Shown piece after piece: positions 44,361-53,462 of a stretch of DNA of 64,000 nt (positions are counted from its first letter, which is position 1; the number at the start of each line of letters is the position of its first letter). The notes beneath the pieces are model-generated. The model ran no database searches and had not been told where the DNA came from. It saw nothing but the letters and a program-made list of their open reading frames with translations. This stretch comes from Chitinophaga varians (GTDB lineage: Bacteria; Bacteroidota; Bacteroidia; Chitinophagales; Chitinophagaceae): positions 310,001-374,000 of the forward strand of contig NZ_JACVFB010000007.1 in the NCBI RefSeq assembly GCF_014529945.1, in the 5' to 3' direction. Both the position numbers and the translations under genes were made by a program.

Positions 44361-45830
44361 ATGCAGTCCTGGAACGACATGATCAATATAGCCCTGTTGG
44401 GCACCGCCAAAAAGCAGCTGGACACCGGCAGCCTCCCCGCCCCCTTACAGGCAGCGGCGGGAATGGTATTAGCTGCTCCGGATACAGACCGCGAAGATCA
44501 GTTTCTGCAGCTGGCCTCTCTGGTTTTCAACTACCGGCAAAGTGGTGCTATGCCCATGGCTGCTGATGAATCCACCATGACGGTATGCGCACCGGAAACA
44601 AAAGCCTACTGCAGTGCAACCGCCATTCAGGCCCTTCAACATACACTTGACAGCGAAAATACACCACTGCTCCACCTCTGGCTGGAGCAGTGCCTGCGCA
44701 ACAACCAGGTACTCCCTCCTGAATACCTGCCGCGTATCCTGGAAAATGCCAGTCGCCATAAATCCCTGCGTAACCTCGCAGCAGCCTGCTGCGGTAAACG
44801 CGGCGAATGGCTGGCACAGTTCAACCGCGAATGGAACTTCTCCATAGCCGTAGACACGACCGAAGAGATGTGGGAGCACGGTACCACGGCACAGCGACTG
44901 GAAGCACTCACCCGTATGCGCGGAGAACAACCCGCTGAAGCACGTACCCTGCTACAGGCCACCTGGCCTCAGGAAAGTGCCGCAGTAAAAGCGGAGCTGC
45001 TAAGCGCCCTCTCCACCGGCATCAGCCTGGATGATGCACCATGGCTGGAATCGCTGCTACAGGAGAAAAGCAAACAGGTAAAAGAGGCGTCCCTGACACT
45101 GCTGAAAAAAATTCCCGGCAGCAGCCTGCATGAACAATACTGGCAGCTGTTGGAAAGTTCCATCACCGTCAATCAGAAAGGAAAGGTGACGGTGACCTCC
45201 TCCATCCCGCCGGATGCGGAGGTGTTTAAAACCGGTATCGATAAACTCAGCAACAACGCCCGTGTTTCGGACGACGAATATATCCTCTCCCAGCTGGTGG
45301 CGCTCGTACATCCAGGAATGTGGGAAGAACACCTGAAGGCTTCGTTTGAAGAGGTGGTCGACCTGTTCCACCACGAAAAAGCGCTCAAACCTTTTGCACC
45401 GGCACTGGTACAGGCTATCAGCTGGTTTGCGGATACCAGACGCGCCCTTTCGTTTGTGCAGCACAGTGATACCTTCCACATGACACTGCTGCCATTGTTG
45501 CCTTCCGATCAGCAGGATACCTATATCCTCCAACACTTTGATGCGCACAGCAGTCTGGTGATGAACTATGTAGGGCAACTGCAACAGGTATGGAGCGAAG
45601 AACTGGCACTGAAGATTCTCCGGTTCTGCGCTAAAAATCCGTACACCTATTCACAGCGCACCATGGGCGATTTTATCACGCTCATCCCCTCTTCCGTAAA
45701 ATCCGCGCTGGATGAGATTTCTACGGAGAACGAAAATTACCAGACGTACTGGAAATCTATCTCCATGCACCTGGTGGGACTATTACAGATCAAAACATTT
45801 ATACAACAGTCATTTACAAAAAACAGCTAA
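44361..45830 (+). CDS. DUF5691-like alpha-helical protein
   Basis: 489 residues, mostly helical with HEAT-like spacing: IALLGTAKKQLDTGSLP at the N-terminus (the usual DUF5691 opening), LHLWLEQCLRNNQVLPPEYLP near 104, repeated LL-rich helices with alternating basic residues, and a C-terminal MHLVGLLQIKTFIQQSF. No catalytic motif is visible. In other bacteria the same type of protein lies with SWIM, MoxR, DUF5682 and VWA genes (from memory of annotations), so it is probably a scaffold or substrate-binding part. The gap to the MoxR gene is 13 bp. Confidence 0.75.
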   Translation: MQSWNDMINIALLGTAKKQLDTGSLPAPLQAAAGMVLAAPDTDREDQFLQLASLVFNYRQSGAMPMAADESTMTVCAPETKAYCSATAIQALQHTLDSENTPLLHLWLEQCLRNNQVLPPEYLPRILENASRHKSLRNLAAACCGKRGEWLAQFNREWNFSIAVDTTEEMWEHGTTAQRLEALTRMRGEQPAEARTLLQATWPQESAAVKAELLSALSTGISLDDAPWLESLLQEKSKQVKEASLTLLKKIPGSSLHEQYWQLLESSITVNQKGKVTVTSSIPPDAEVFKTGIDKLSNNARVSDDEYILSQLVALVHPGMWEEHLKASFEEVVDLFHHEKALKPFAPALVQAISWFADTRRALSFVQHSDTFHMTLLPLLPSDQQDTYILQHFDAHSSLVMNYVGQLQQVWSEELALKILRFCAKNPYTYSQRTMGDFITLIPSSVKSALDEISTENENYQTYWKSISMHLVGLLQIKTFIQQSFTKNS

Positions 45831-45843
45831 ATCATTATATACC

Positions 45844-46923
45844 ATGTCTGACACCTTACGCCAACACGCAGAGGCATTGTACGCCACCGAACTGGAAGAG
45901 CTGAAAAAGCAGGACAGCGGCAAGCGGCCGCACAACTGGCTGCTGTCGCCACAAGCCGTAGTAACTTACCTGATCGGCGGCAAACTGAAAAACGGATTTG
46001 AGGTGAGCCCTAAATACATCGGCAGTAAAAGGCTGATGGAAATAGCGGTGGCCACCCTGGCCACAGACCGCGCGCTGTTGCTGTACGGCCTGCCCGGCAC
46101 CGCTAAAAGCTGGGTGAGCGAACATCTGGCCGCCGCTGTCAGCGGCGATTCCACGCGTATCGTGCAGGGCACCGCCGGCACCAGCGAAGAGAGCATCCGC
46201 TACGGCTGGAACTACGCGCGGCTGCTGGCAGAAGGCCCATCCCGTCAGGCGCTGGTAGAAACGCCGGTGATGCGTGCCATGCAGGAAGGCAAGATCGCCC
46301 GTATTGAAGAGCTGACCCGTATCGGCGCAGACGTGCAGGACACGCTGATCACCATCCTTTCTGAAAAAACACTGCCCATTCCGGAACTGAATACCGAAGT
46401 ACAGGCCGCCAAAGGCTTTAACCTGATCGCCACCGCCAACAACCGCGATAAGGGCGTCAATGAGCTTTCCAGCGCGCTGAAACGCCGTTTCAATACGGTG
46501 ATACTGCCGGTGCCCAGCACCATGGAAGAAGAGATCGACATTGTGAAAAGAAGAGTAGAGAGCTTTGAGAAAGTAATGGAGCTGCCAGCCGAAAAACCGG
46601 CGCTGGAAGAAATACGCCGTATTGTGACCATCTTCCGCGAACTGCGCAATGGTGTTACGGAAGACGGTAAAACCAAGATCAAATCACCCGGAGGCACCCT
46701 CAGTACCGCAGAAGCTATCTCCGTTGTCAACAGCGGCCTAACGCTCGCTGCCTATTTCGGCGATGGCCGCCTGACAGCAGCCGATCTTGCTGCCGGTATC
46801 ATCGGCGCGGTGGTAAAAGACCCGGTACAGGATAAACTGGTATGGCAGGAATATCTGGAAACGGTTGTCAAAACCCGCGATGAGTGGAAAGATGTATACC
46901 GTGCCTGCCGCGATTTGCAATAA
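45844..46923 (+). CDS. MoxR-family AAA+ ATPase
   Basis: 359 residues. Walker A GLPGTAKS at 82-89, Walker B strand IARIEEL at 151-157 with Glu155-Glu156 where most AAA+ proteins have Asp-Glu, sensor 1 ATANN at 196-200, and a likely Arg finger in ALKRRFN (near 214). The C-terminal lid follows (TLSTAEAISVVNSG). MoxR ATPases remodel or load partners, most often with a VWA protein, as in RavA-ViaA and NorQ-NorD. The VWA partner lies two genes downstream. The ATG at 45844 is used; a longer frame from 45712 crosses the end of the previous gene. Confidence 0.93.
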   Translation: MSDTLRQHAEALYATELEELKKQDSGKRPHNWLLSPQAVVTYLIGGKLKNGFEVSPKYIGSKRLMEIAVATLATDRALLLYGLPGTAKSWVSEHLAAAVSGDSTRIVQGTAGTSEESIRYGWNYARLLAEGPSRQALVETPVMRAMQEGKIARIEELTRIGADVQDTLITILSEKTLPIPELNTEVQAAKGFNLIATANNRDKGVNELSSALKRRFNTVILPVPSTMEEEIDIVKRRVESFEKVMELPAEKPALEEIRRIVTIFRELRNGVTEDGKTKIKSPGGTLSTAEAISVVNSGLTLAAYFGDGRLTAADLAAGIIGAVVKDPVQDKLVWQEYLETVVKTRDEWKDVYRACRDLQ

Positions 46924-46938
46924 CCTAACCTTGTAATC

Positions 46939-49314
46939 ATGTCTGTTCATATACTTGGAATCCGGCACCATGGGCCCGGCTCCGCCAGGAACGTCAAAAA
47001 CTTCCTGGAGGCGCTGCAACCCGATATTGTGCTGGTGGAAGGCCCGCCGGAAGCTGATACCATCCTCCCATGGGCCAGCCATGAAGCGTTGAAGCCACCA
47101 GTGGCCATACTGGTGTACCAACCCGATAACCCGCAGCACTCCTGCTTTTATCCGTTCGCGGAATATTCTCCCGAATGGCAGGCGATCGGTTATGCGCAAC
47201 GGCAACATATTCCCGTGCGGTTTATGGACCTGCCGCTGACGCATGTATTTGCCATCGAAAAAGAAAAGCAGGCCGCCGCTGAAGCAGCGCTGCGGCAACA
47301 GGAAGAAGCCGGTCAGCCGGGCGGAACCACAGACGGCCCCGCACCGGAAGTTTCCGCCGCGAAAGTCAATTCCCTCGTAGAGGAAACCGGCGACCTGATC
47401 GCCGTATCTGACGAGGAAGAGGACCTTCCCGCTCACCTGCTCACCCAGGCCACTTTCCGGCACGACCCGATCGCGTACCTTGCAGAAGCGGCAGGACATG
47501 ACGACGGGGAAAGATGGTGGGAACATATGTTTGAATACCGGCAAGCCGACGATCAGGTGTTCGACGCCGTAAGCGACGCCATATGCGCGCTGCGGGAGGA
47601 GCTGCCTTCCCGCGACAGCCGCATGGAACAGCTGCGGGAGGCCTGGATGCGTAAGATGATCCGTCAGGCCGAGAAAGAAATGTTCACCCGCATTGCCGTG
47701 ATATGCGGCGCCTGGCATGCCCCCGCGCTTAAAAATATGCCCACCCAGAAAGCAGACAATGACCTGCTGAAAGGGTTGCCTAAAGTTAAAATAGACTGTA
47801 CCTGGATACCGTGGACGTATAGCCGTTTGAGTTACGAGAGCGGTTATGGCGCCGGTGTGCCATCCCCCGGATGGTACCAGCATATCTGGGACCACCCCAC
47901 CGATGATGGCACCCGCTGGATGGCGCTGGTAGCCAAACTTTTCCGCGAACAGCAGAAAGATACTTCTGTGGCGCATGTGCTCGAAGCAGTGCGACTGGCC
48001 AACGCTCTCGCCTCCCTGCGGCAATATTCCCGCCCCGGCCTCGAAGAACTCAACGAAGCCACGCTCAGCATTTTATGCAATGGCGAAGATGTGCTGATGC
48101 AGCTGATACGGGATGAACTGATTGTGAGCAACCGCATCGGGCAGGTACCTTCAGATATTCCCAAACCGCCACTACAGGCAGATATTGAACGACTACAGAA
48201 AAAACTGCGGCTACCACAGACGGCGGACTTCAAAGACTATACACTGGACCTCCGTAAAGAGACAGACCTGGAACGCAGTATTTTCCTGCACCGGCTGGAG
48301 CTGCTGGGCATCCGCTGGGGCGACCGGCAGGAGACTTCCGGCAAAGGCACCTTTAAAGAACAATGGCGCCTGCAATGGGACCCGTCGTTTTCTGTGGATA
48401 TCATTGAAAAAGGCAGCTGGGGCAATACCGTGCTGGAAGCCGTCACCCAATATGTGCTGGACGTATCCGGCAAAACAGCGACCCTCCGGGACATATGCCA
48501 GATGCTGGAATCCGCCCTGCCGGCAGAACTGCCCAAAGTGGTGGACGCGCTGATCCTGCGTATCAACAACCTCGCCGCCGCTGCCGGCGACGTATTGCAA
48601 CTGTTAGCGGTAATACCTTCCCTGGTGAACATCACCCGTTATGGCAACGTACGCAAAACGGATGCAGACCTGGTGATGAACATCGTGGAAAGCATGATCA
48701 GCAGGGTATGTATCAGTTTACCTGCCGCCTGCACCGCCGTGGGAGAAGATGCCGCCCTGGAATTGCTGGAACAGTTTCACGCCATGAACGACGCCATCAA
48801 CCTGTTGCAGCATGCGGACCTGACCACCGCCTGGACAGGCACCCTGCAGGCCATTTCAGCCAATAGCCAGTCGGCCCCGGTGATAGCCGGCTACGCCTCC
48901 CGGCTGTTGTTCGACTTTAAAATACTGGACAGCGAAACCCTCTTCAACCGTTTCAGTATGGCCATGTCCGTAGCCAATACACCTGCCGTGGCAGCAGCCT
49001 GGCTCGAAGGTTTCCTTAAAGGCAGCGGTACCCTCCTGCTGCTCGACGATACCCTCTGGAATATGGTATGTAGTTGGGTAGGTCAGTTGGAAAATGATAT
49101 TTTCATGCAGATATTGCCGTTATTACGCCGCACCTTTTCTAACTTTACCGCCCCGGAAAGAAAAAAACTGGGAGAAAAAGTGAGAACGGGCAGCAGCAGT
49201 GGACCAGTGCAAAACACCATGGCCAGTGGCATAGACGATACGCGGGCAGCCCTCGGCATCCCGGTGGTGATGCAGCTATTGGGATTTTTTCACCCTGAAA
49301 ACCAGGCAGAATAA
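46939..49314 (+). CDS. DUF5682 protein with TraB/ChaN-like N-terminal domain
   Basis: 791 residues. The N-terminal HILGIRHHGPGSARN (His10, His11), DIVLVEGPPEAD (Glu34) and a later VAVICGAWHAPAL near 252-264 match the His/Glu pattern of the TraB/PrgY-ChaN-EreA superfamily, which includes metal-dependent hydrolases. An acidic linker (EETGDLIAVSDEEEDLP) near 148-165 splits the domain. The C-terminal half is helical, with many Leu repeats and no motif I recognise. Start ATG 15 bp after the MoxR stop; the stop TAA directly precedes the VWA start codon. Catalytic activity is inference. Confidence 0.8.
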   Translation: MSVHILGIRHHGPGSARNVKNFLEALQPDIVLVEGPPEADTILPWASHEALKPPVAILVYQPDNPQHSCFYPFAEYSPEWQAIGYAQRQHIPVRFMDLPLTHVFAIEKEKQAAAEAALRQQEEAGQPGGTTDGPAPEVSAAKVNSLVEETGDLIAVSDEEEDLPAHLLTQATFRHDPIAYLAEAAGHDDGERWWEHMFEYRQADDQVFDAVSDAICALREELPSRDSRMEQLREAWMRKMIRQAEKEMFTRIAVICGAWHAPALKNMPTQKADNDLLKGLPKVKIDCTWIPWTYSRLSYESGYGAGVPSPGWYQHIWDHPTDDGTRWMALVAKLFREQQKDTSVAHVLEAVRLANALASLRQYSRPGLEELNEATLSILCNGEDVLMQLIRDELIVSNRIGQVPSDIPKPPLQADIERLQKKLRLPQTADFKDYTLDLRKETDLERSIFLHRLELLGIRWGDRQETSGKGTFKEQWRLQWDPSFSVDIIEKGSWGNTVLEAVTQYVLDVSGKTATLRDICQMLESALPAELPKVVDALILRINNLAAAAGDVLQLLAVIPSLVNITRYGNVRKTDADLVMNIVESMISRVCISLPAACTAVGEDAALELLEQFHAMNDAINLLQHADLTTAWTGTLQAISANSQSAPVIAGYASRLLFDFKILDSETLFNRFSMAMSVANTPAVAAAWLEGFLKGSGTLLLLDDTLWNMVCSWVGQLENDIFMQILPLLRRTFSNFTAPERKKLGEKVRTGSSSGPVQNTMASGIDDTRAALGIPVVMQLLGFFHPENQAE

Positions 49315-50448
49315 ATGGAAGAAAATTTACGACGGTGGCGACTGATCCTGGGAGGCGACAGCAATGACGGTACAGCTTTTACCCTCAACAAAAACGACCT
49401 TCAGGTAGACAAAACGCTGGAAGCCCTTTACGACAGCAACCGTAAAGGAGGACTGGGTGCATCCTCGCCCAACGTCAGCCGCTGGCTGGGCGATATCCGC
49501 AGCTATTTCCCTTCCCCCGTAGTGCAGGTGATGCAAAAAGACGCCCTCAAACGACTGGACCTCACCTCCATGCTGCTGGAAAAAGAAATGCTGCAAAACG
49601 TGGAACCGGATGTACATCTGGTAGCCACCCTGATGACACTCAGCCGCGTAATACCGGAGAAAACCAAAGACACCGCCAGACAGGTGGTCAAAAAAGTAGT
49701 GGACGAACTGCTCAAAAAACTATCGCAGCCCATGCAACAGGCCATTACCGGCAGTCTGAACAGGAGTATACGCAACCGGCGGCCGCGTCATCAGGAAATT
49801 AACTGGGACCTGACCATCCGAAAAAATCTACAACATTATCAACCGGATTATAAAACCGTGATACCAGAAACACTGATCGGTTATGGCCGTAAAAGGTCGG
49901 CGCTGAAAGATGTGGTATTATGCCTGGACCAGAGCGGCTCCATGGGCACCTCTGTGGTGTATTCCGGCATCTTCGGCGCAGTGATGGCCTCTATCCCGGC
50001 CGTACAAACGAAGATGGTCGTCTTTGATACCGCCGTGGCCGATCTGACAGAAGCGCTACAGGACCCGGTAGAGCTGCTGTTTGGCGTACAGCTGGGTGGC
50101 GGCACCGATATCCACCTGGCCCTGCAATATTGCCAGCAGCTGATCACACGGCCGGCAGACACCGTGCTGGTGGTGATCACCGACCTGTTTGAAGGCGGCG
50201 ATGAAGCCGGCATGCGCAAACGCTTTACTGACCTGGCCGCCAGCGGCGTACAGGTAGTGGTATTACTGGCCCTCAATGATGAAGGCGCCCCCTCATATGA
50301 TCATGAAAACGCTCAGTTCCTCGCGGGTCTTGGTATCCCGGTATTTGCCTGCACACCAGACAAATTCCCGGATATGATGGCCATGGCGCTGAGCAAACAG
50401 GACATCGCTCAATGGGCAGCCAGGGAGGAAATCGTCCTGAAAAAATAA
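49315..50448 (+). CDS. VWA-domain protein with complete MIDAS
   Basis: 377 residues. The MIDAS metal site is complete: CLDQSGSMG near 203-211 (DxSxS), GGGTDIH near 261 (Thr), and VITDLFEGG near 285 (Asp). The first 190 residues are helical with basic runs. VWA domains with an intact MIDAS bind partners through Mg2+; with a MoxR ATPase they form chaperone-like machines. The start codon directly abuts the stop of the DUF5682 gene, which indicates tight coupling. Confidence 0.9.
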   Translation: MEENLRRWRLILGGDSNDGTAFTLNKNDLQVDKTLEALYDSNRKGGLGASSPNVSRWLGDIRSYFPSPVVQVMQKDALKRLDLTSMLLEKEMLQNVEPDVHLVATLMTLSRVIPEKTKDTARQVVKKVVDELLKKLSQPMQQAITGSLNRSIRNRRPRHQEINWDLTIRKNLQHYQPDYKTVIPETLIGYGRKRSALKDVVLCLDQSGSMGTSVVYSGIFGAVMASIPAVQTKMVVFDTAVADLTEALQDPVELLFGVQLGGGTDIHLALQYCQQLITRPADTVLVVITDLFEGGDEAGMRKRFTDLAASGVQVVVLLALNDEGAPSYDHENAQFLAGLGIPVFACTPDKFPDMMAMALSKQDIAQWAAREEIVLKK

Positions 50449-50466
50449 AGAACCTATTTAAGCCTT

Positions 50467-53394
50467 ATGCCATATACTAAGGAAACTATACTACCTTTTA
50501 TCGAACGACAGCAACAGCTTTATGAAGACAGCGGCCATTATGCGCAGCTGCAGGATGGGGTAGCTTTCCTTACCGGACAAACCATTCATCCACCCGTGTG
50601 CACCGATGCAACGATCGCCCGTGAAATGGGCGTCTTTGTACAGCTGCTGAAACTACCCGACCAATGGGATGACAACGACCGGCTGGTATTACAATTGCTC
50701 GCAGATCCCCTCGTCTGGCAGCAATGCAGGGAAAGGTTCCTTCAACAGGTGGTACCTATGCTGGACACACCCGGCTCTGCGTCCGCCATCGTTATGCGCT
50801 TCAGCTACTTTACCAGCTATCTGCAACAAAGAGGCTGCAGCACCGAAGACATTGGTTCTATCCTGATCATCTATTCCGGCGACGGCAACAACTTCGACCT
50901 GACGCCGCTGAAATTCACACCACTGCGTAAGTTCCTTCAGGACCTGATCAAAAGCGCAGAATGGCCAACGGTAGATGCCTATCTCCGTACCTGGAAAGAA
51001 CAGGGATGGAACTCCCTCTTCTTCCGGCTCCTGTCCAAAGGACATCCGGACCGCGAAATGGAGTACCTGGAGTATATCCTCGCACAGCCGGAAAAAGGGT
51101 TTGTCAACGTGGAACTGTCGCGCGTGCTGCTACAGCTCAACGCCGACAAATACCGGCCCCTGATAGAAAAATCCGTGGCGCATCTGGCCACACTGCCCGA
51201 CTACACTGCGCAGCTGTGTGGTTACTATCTGCTGGCCCAACAGCAACCGGAACAATATCAAACCCTGTTGCTGCACGCCGCGTATGCCTATCTGCAGGAA
51301 TATAACAGCAGCATCACCAGCCAGGCGTTCCGCCAGCAGCAGCTCCTCATGGGAGGAGCCTCCACACTGCCCGCACCCGATGTCATCGCAGTAGGACAGT
51401 TACTCCGCCAGGAACGGCCACAGGCCATCCGCTACCTTGACATCCATCTGGACGAGCGCAAGTACCTGCATCCGGAAGTATTTCAGCTGCTGCAACAGGA
51501 ACTGGGCAATCAGGCCGTTCCACTGTTGCTCAAAGCCATTGACAACGATTACGAAGCCAAACATATTTTCCCGCTGCTTACCCAGCTGGACGCCTCGCTC
51601 TATGCCGAAAGGTTATGGGATTTCACCTTGCACAAACTGAAATCTGTACGTATGCTCGTTGCCGTTATACTGGCAGATCATCCGCAGGCGCTGCAACGCG
51701 CCGGAGAGCTGCTGCAGCATAAGAAAGCCGAGCAACGACTTACCGCCGCACAGATACTCTGCAGGCTCGATATGCCCGAAGCCAAACAGCTGTTGCAACA
51801 GGCACTTCAGCAGGAAATCAATGATGACGCCCGTGACCTGATGCTGGAAACACTGGGGCATACTTTTGAAGGAACAGACGATATCACCACTGCACAACAG
51901 CTGGTGACCTTCGCCAAAAAGAGACACAAACTGAACCGCCCGCTCGAAAAATGGCTGGACGACAGTATACTGCCACCGGCATATCTGCTCAACGGTACCG
52001 CCCTTACGCAGGACATGACCCGTTTTCTCCTTTACCGTATGTCGCGCCCGAAAGAGATGGTGACCGATATGGAAGCCAGGCCGCTGTTGCGACTGATAGA
52101 CCGTAGCCGTAGCGGTGATTTCGCCATGCAGCTCTTCCAGCTGTATCTGTCGCGCAACGGCGATGCCAAAGCGAAATACCTGCTGGCACTCGCCGGTCTC
52201 ACCGGCGACGATCAACTGGCCCGGACCCTGGAGCAGGCCATTTATCAGTGGATTGGTGAAAAAAGACTACGCATGGCCGAACATGGCGTGGCCGCACTGG
52301 CCATGCATGGCAGCAAAGAGGCGCTGCGTACCGTAGCGTTCCTGTCCCGCAAGTACCGCGTCCGTAAAGCCAACGTAGGGGCGGCCGCGTTAGCAGGCAT
52401 GCAGCAGGCCGCTGCCGAACTGGGCATCAGCATGCATGAACTGGGCGACCGCATCGTTCCTGACTTCGGCTTTAAAGGCCGTCTCCTGCCTTTCGACGTA
52501 AAAGGCGATATCTATCAATTGTATATCGATCAGCAGTTTAAACTGGCTGCCATCAATAATAGGCAACGGAAGCTCAAATCCATCCCCGTAGCCATTTCTG
52601 CGGAAACCAAAGAAGGGATTAAACAACTGGGCAAGGCCATCACCGAAACCGTGAAGCTGCAAACCGCCAGGCTGGAACACTTTCTGGTAGTGCAGCGTAA
52701 ATGGGAGCCGGCACAATGGCAACAGTGTTTCCTGCCGCACCCGATCATGTTCGTATATGCAACCCGGTTATTATGGGCGTTGTATGATGCACAGGACCAA
52801 CTGATCACCGGTTTCCAGTGCCGCGAGAACGGCAACCTGACCGATCTGCAGGGCCAGCCGGTGACCATTCCGGCCGGCGCTTCCATCCGGATACTGCATC
52901 CGCTCTACCTCAGCGGTGAACAGCTCGCTGCCTGGAAACAGCGCTTCGCCGAAGATGGTGTTGAAGCCGTGTTCCCGCAGCTGGACAGGCCCGTGGCCGC
53001 TATCCCGCCGCAACAGGCGGATACTACGCTGGTGCATGACTTTGAAGATATCGCGCTGGAAAGCACGATGCTCAACAAACACATGGAACAAAAAGGCTGG
53101 AAACTCAGCGAAGGCGCGGAAGGCAAATATGTATATGCCTATCACAAAACAGACGACGAAAACCAGCTGGAAGTGATCGTGGAAATGAGCAGCATCTATA
53201 AGGAAGAAAGCTTCCGGTTCAAACTGGGCACTTTATATTTTGTAGATAAAACCAAAATGCGGCAACGCTGGTTCAGAAGTCCGGATAAAGAAACCGACGA
53301 CTGCCTGTTGCCCCTTGGCCATGTACCACCGGTGTTTTATTCCGAGGCGATTACCGATATCGCCATCTCGCGGGAAAAAGTAGAAGTGGCCTGA
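50467..53394 (+). CDS. Large DUF4132 protein with helical repeats
   Basis: 975 residues. About 1-620 form a repeat-like helical solenoid with leucine- and glutamine-rich helices (for example AEQRLTAAQILCRLDMPEAK near 420, HEAT-like). From about 650 the sequence turns into the DUF4132 module: GDRIVPDFGFKGRLLPFDVK, KSIPVAISAETKEGIKQLG, a WxxCFLPHPIM segment and GFQCRENGNLTDLQG. Function of DUF4132 is unknown; in other genomes it can be linked to WGR proteins. It is the last gene of the cassette, 18 bp after the VWA gene, and is followed by a separate promoter for the GH20 gene. Confidence 0.78.
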   Translation: MPYTKETILPFIERQQQLYEDSGHYAQLQDGVAFLTGQTIHPPVCTDATIAREMGVFVQLLKLPDQWDDNDRLVLQLLADPLVWQQCRERFLQQVVPMLDTPGSASAIVMRFSYFTSYLQQRGCSTEDIGSILIIYSGDGNNFDLTPLKFTPLRKFLQDLIKSAEWPTVDAYLRTWKEQGWNSLFFRLLSKGHPDREMEYLEYILAQPEKGFVNVELSRVLLQLNADKYRPLIEKSVAHLATLPDYTAQLCGYYLLAQQQPEQYQTLLLHAAYAYLQEYNSSITSQAFRQQQLLMGGASTLPAPDVIAVGQLLRQERPQAIRYLDIHLDERKYLHPEVFQLLQQELGNQAVPLLLKAIDNDYEAKHIFPLLTQLDASLYAERLWDFTLHKLKSVRMLVAVILADHPQALQRAGELLQHKKAEQRLTAAQILCRLDMPEAKQLLQQALQQEINDDARDLMLETLGHTFEGTDDITTAQQLVTFAKKRHKLNRPLEKWLDDSILPPAYLLNGTALTQDMTRFLLYRMSRPKEMVTDMEARPLLRLIDRSRSGDFAMQLFQLYLSRNGDAKAKYLLALAGLTGDDQLARTLEQAIYQWIGEKRLRMAEHGVAALAMHGSKEALRTVAFLSRKYRVRKANVGAAALAGMQQAAAELGISMHELGDRIVPDFGFKGRLLPFDVKGDIYQLYIDQQFKLAAINNRQRKLKSIPVAISAETKEGIKQLGKAITETVKLQTARLEHFLVVQRKWEPAQWQQCFLPHPIMFVYATRLLWALYDAQDQLITGFQCRENGNLTDLQGQPVTIPAGASIRILHPLYLSGEQLAAWKQRFAEDGVEAVFPQLDRPVAAIPPQQADTTLVHDFEDIALESTMLNKHMEQKGWKLSEGAEGKYVYAYHKTDDENQLEVIVEMSSIYKEESFRFKLGTLYFVDKTKMRQRWFRSPDKETDDCLLPLGHVPPVFYSEAITDIAISREKVEVA

Positions 53395-53435
53395 AGCATT
53401 TAAATATGAGATTTTTTTTGTATTTTATCGTTCGT

Positions 53436-53443
53436 TAGATTTG
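53436..53443 (+). promoter_or_regulatory. Putative -7 box of the GH20 gene
   Basis: TAGATTTG fits TAnnTTTG, 19 bp before the GH20 ATG. A TTTG lies at 53417-53420, closer (15 bp) than the usual 19, so it is a weak pair. It suggests that the hydrolase gene is separate from the DUF4132 cassette. Confidence 0.4.
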
Positions 53444-53462
53444 TGAACAATAAAATACATAT

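Noticed and set aside
46738..48024. Minus-strand frame of 428 codons over DUF5682
   Set aside because: Shadow of the MoxR/DUF5682 genes; it would cross their boundary without any motif.
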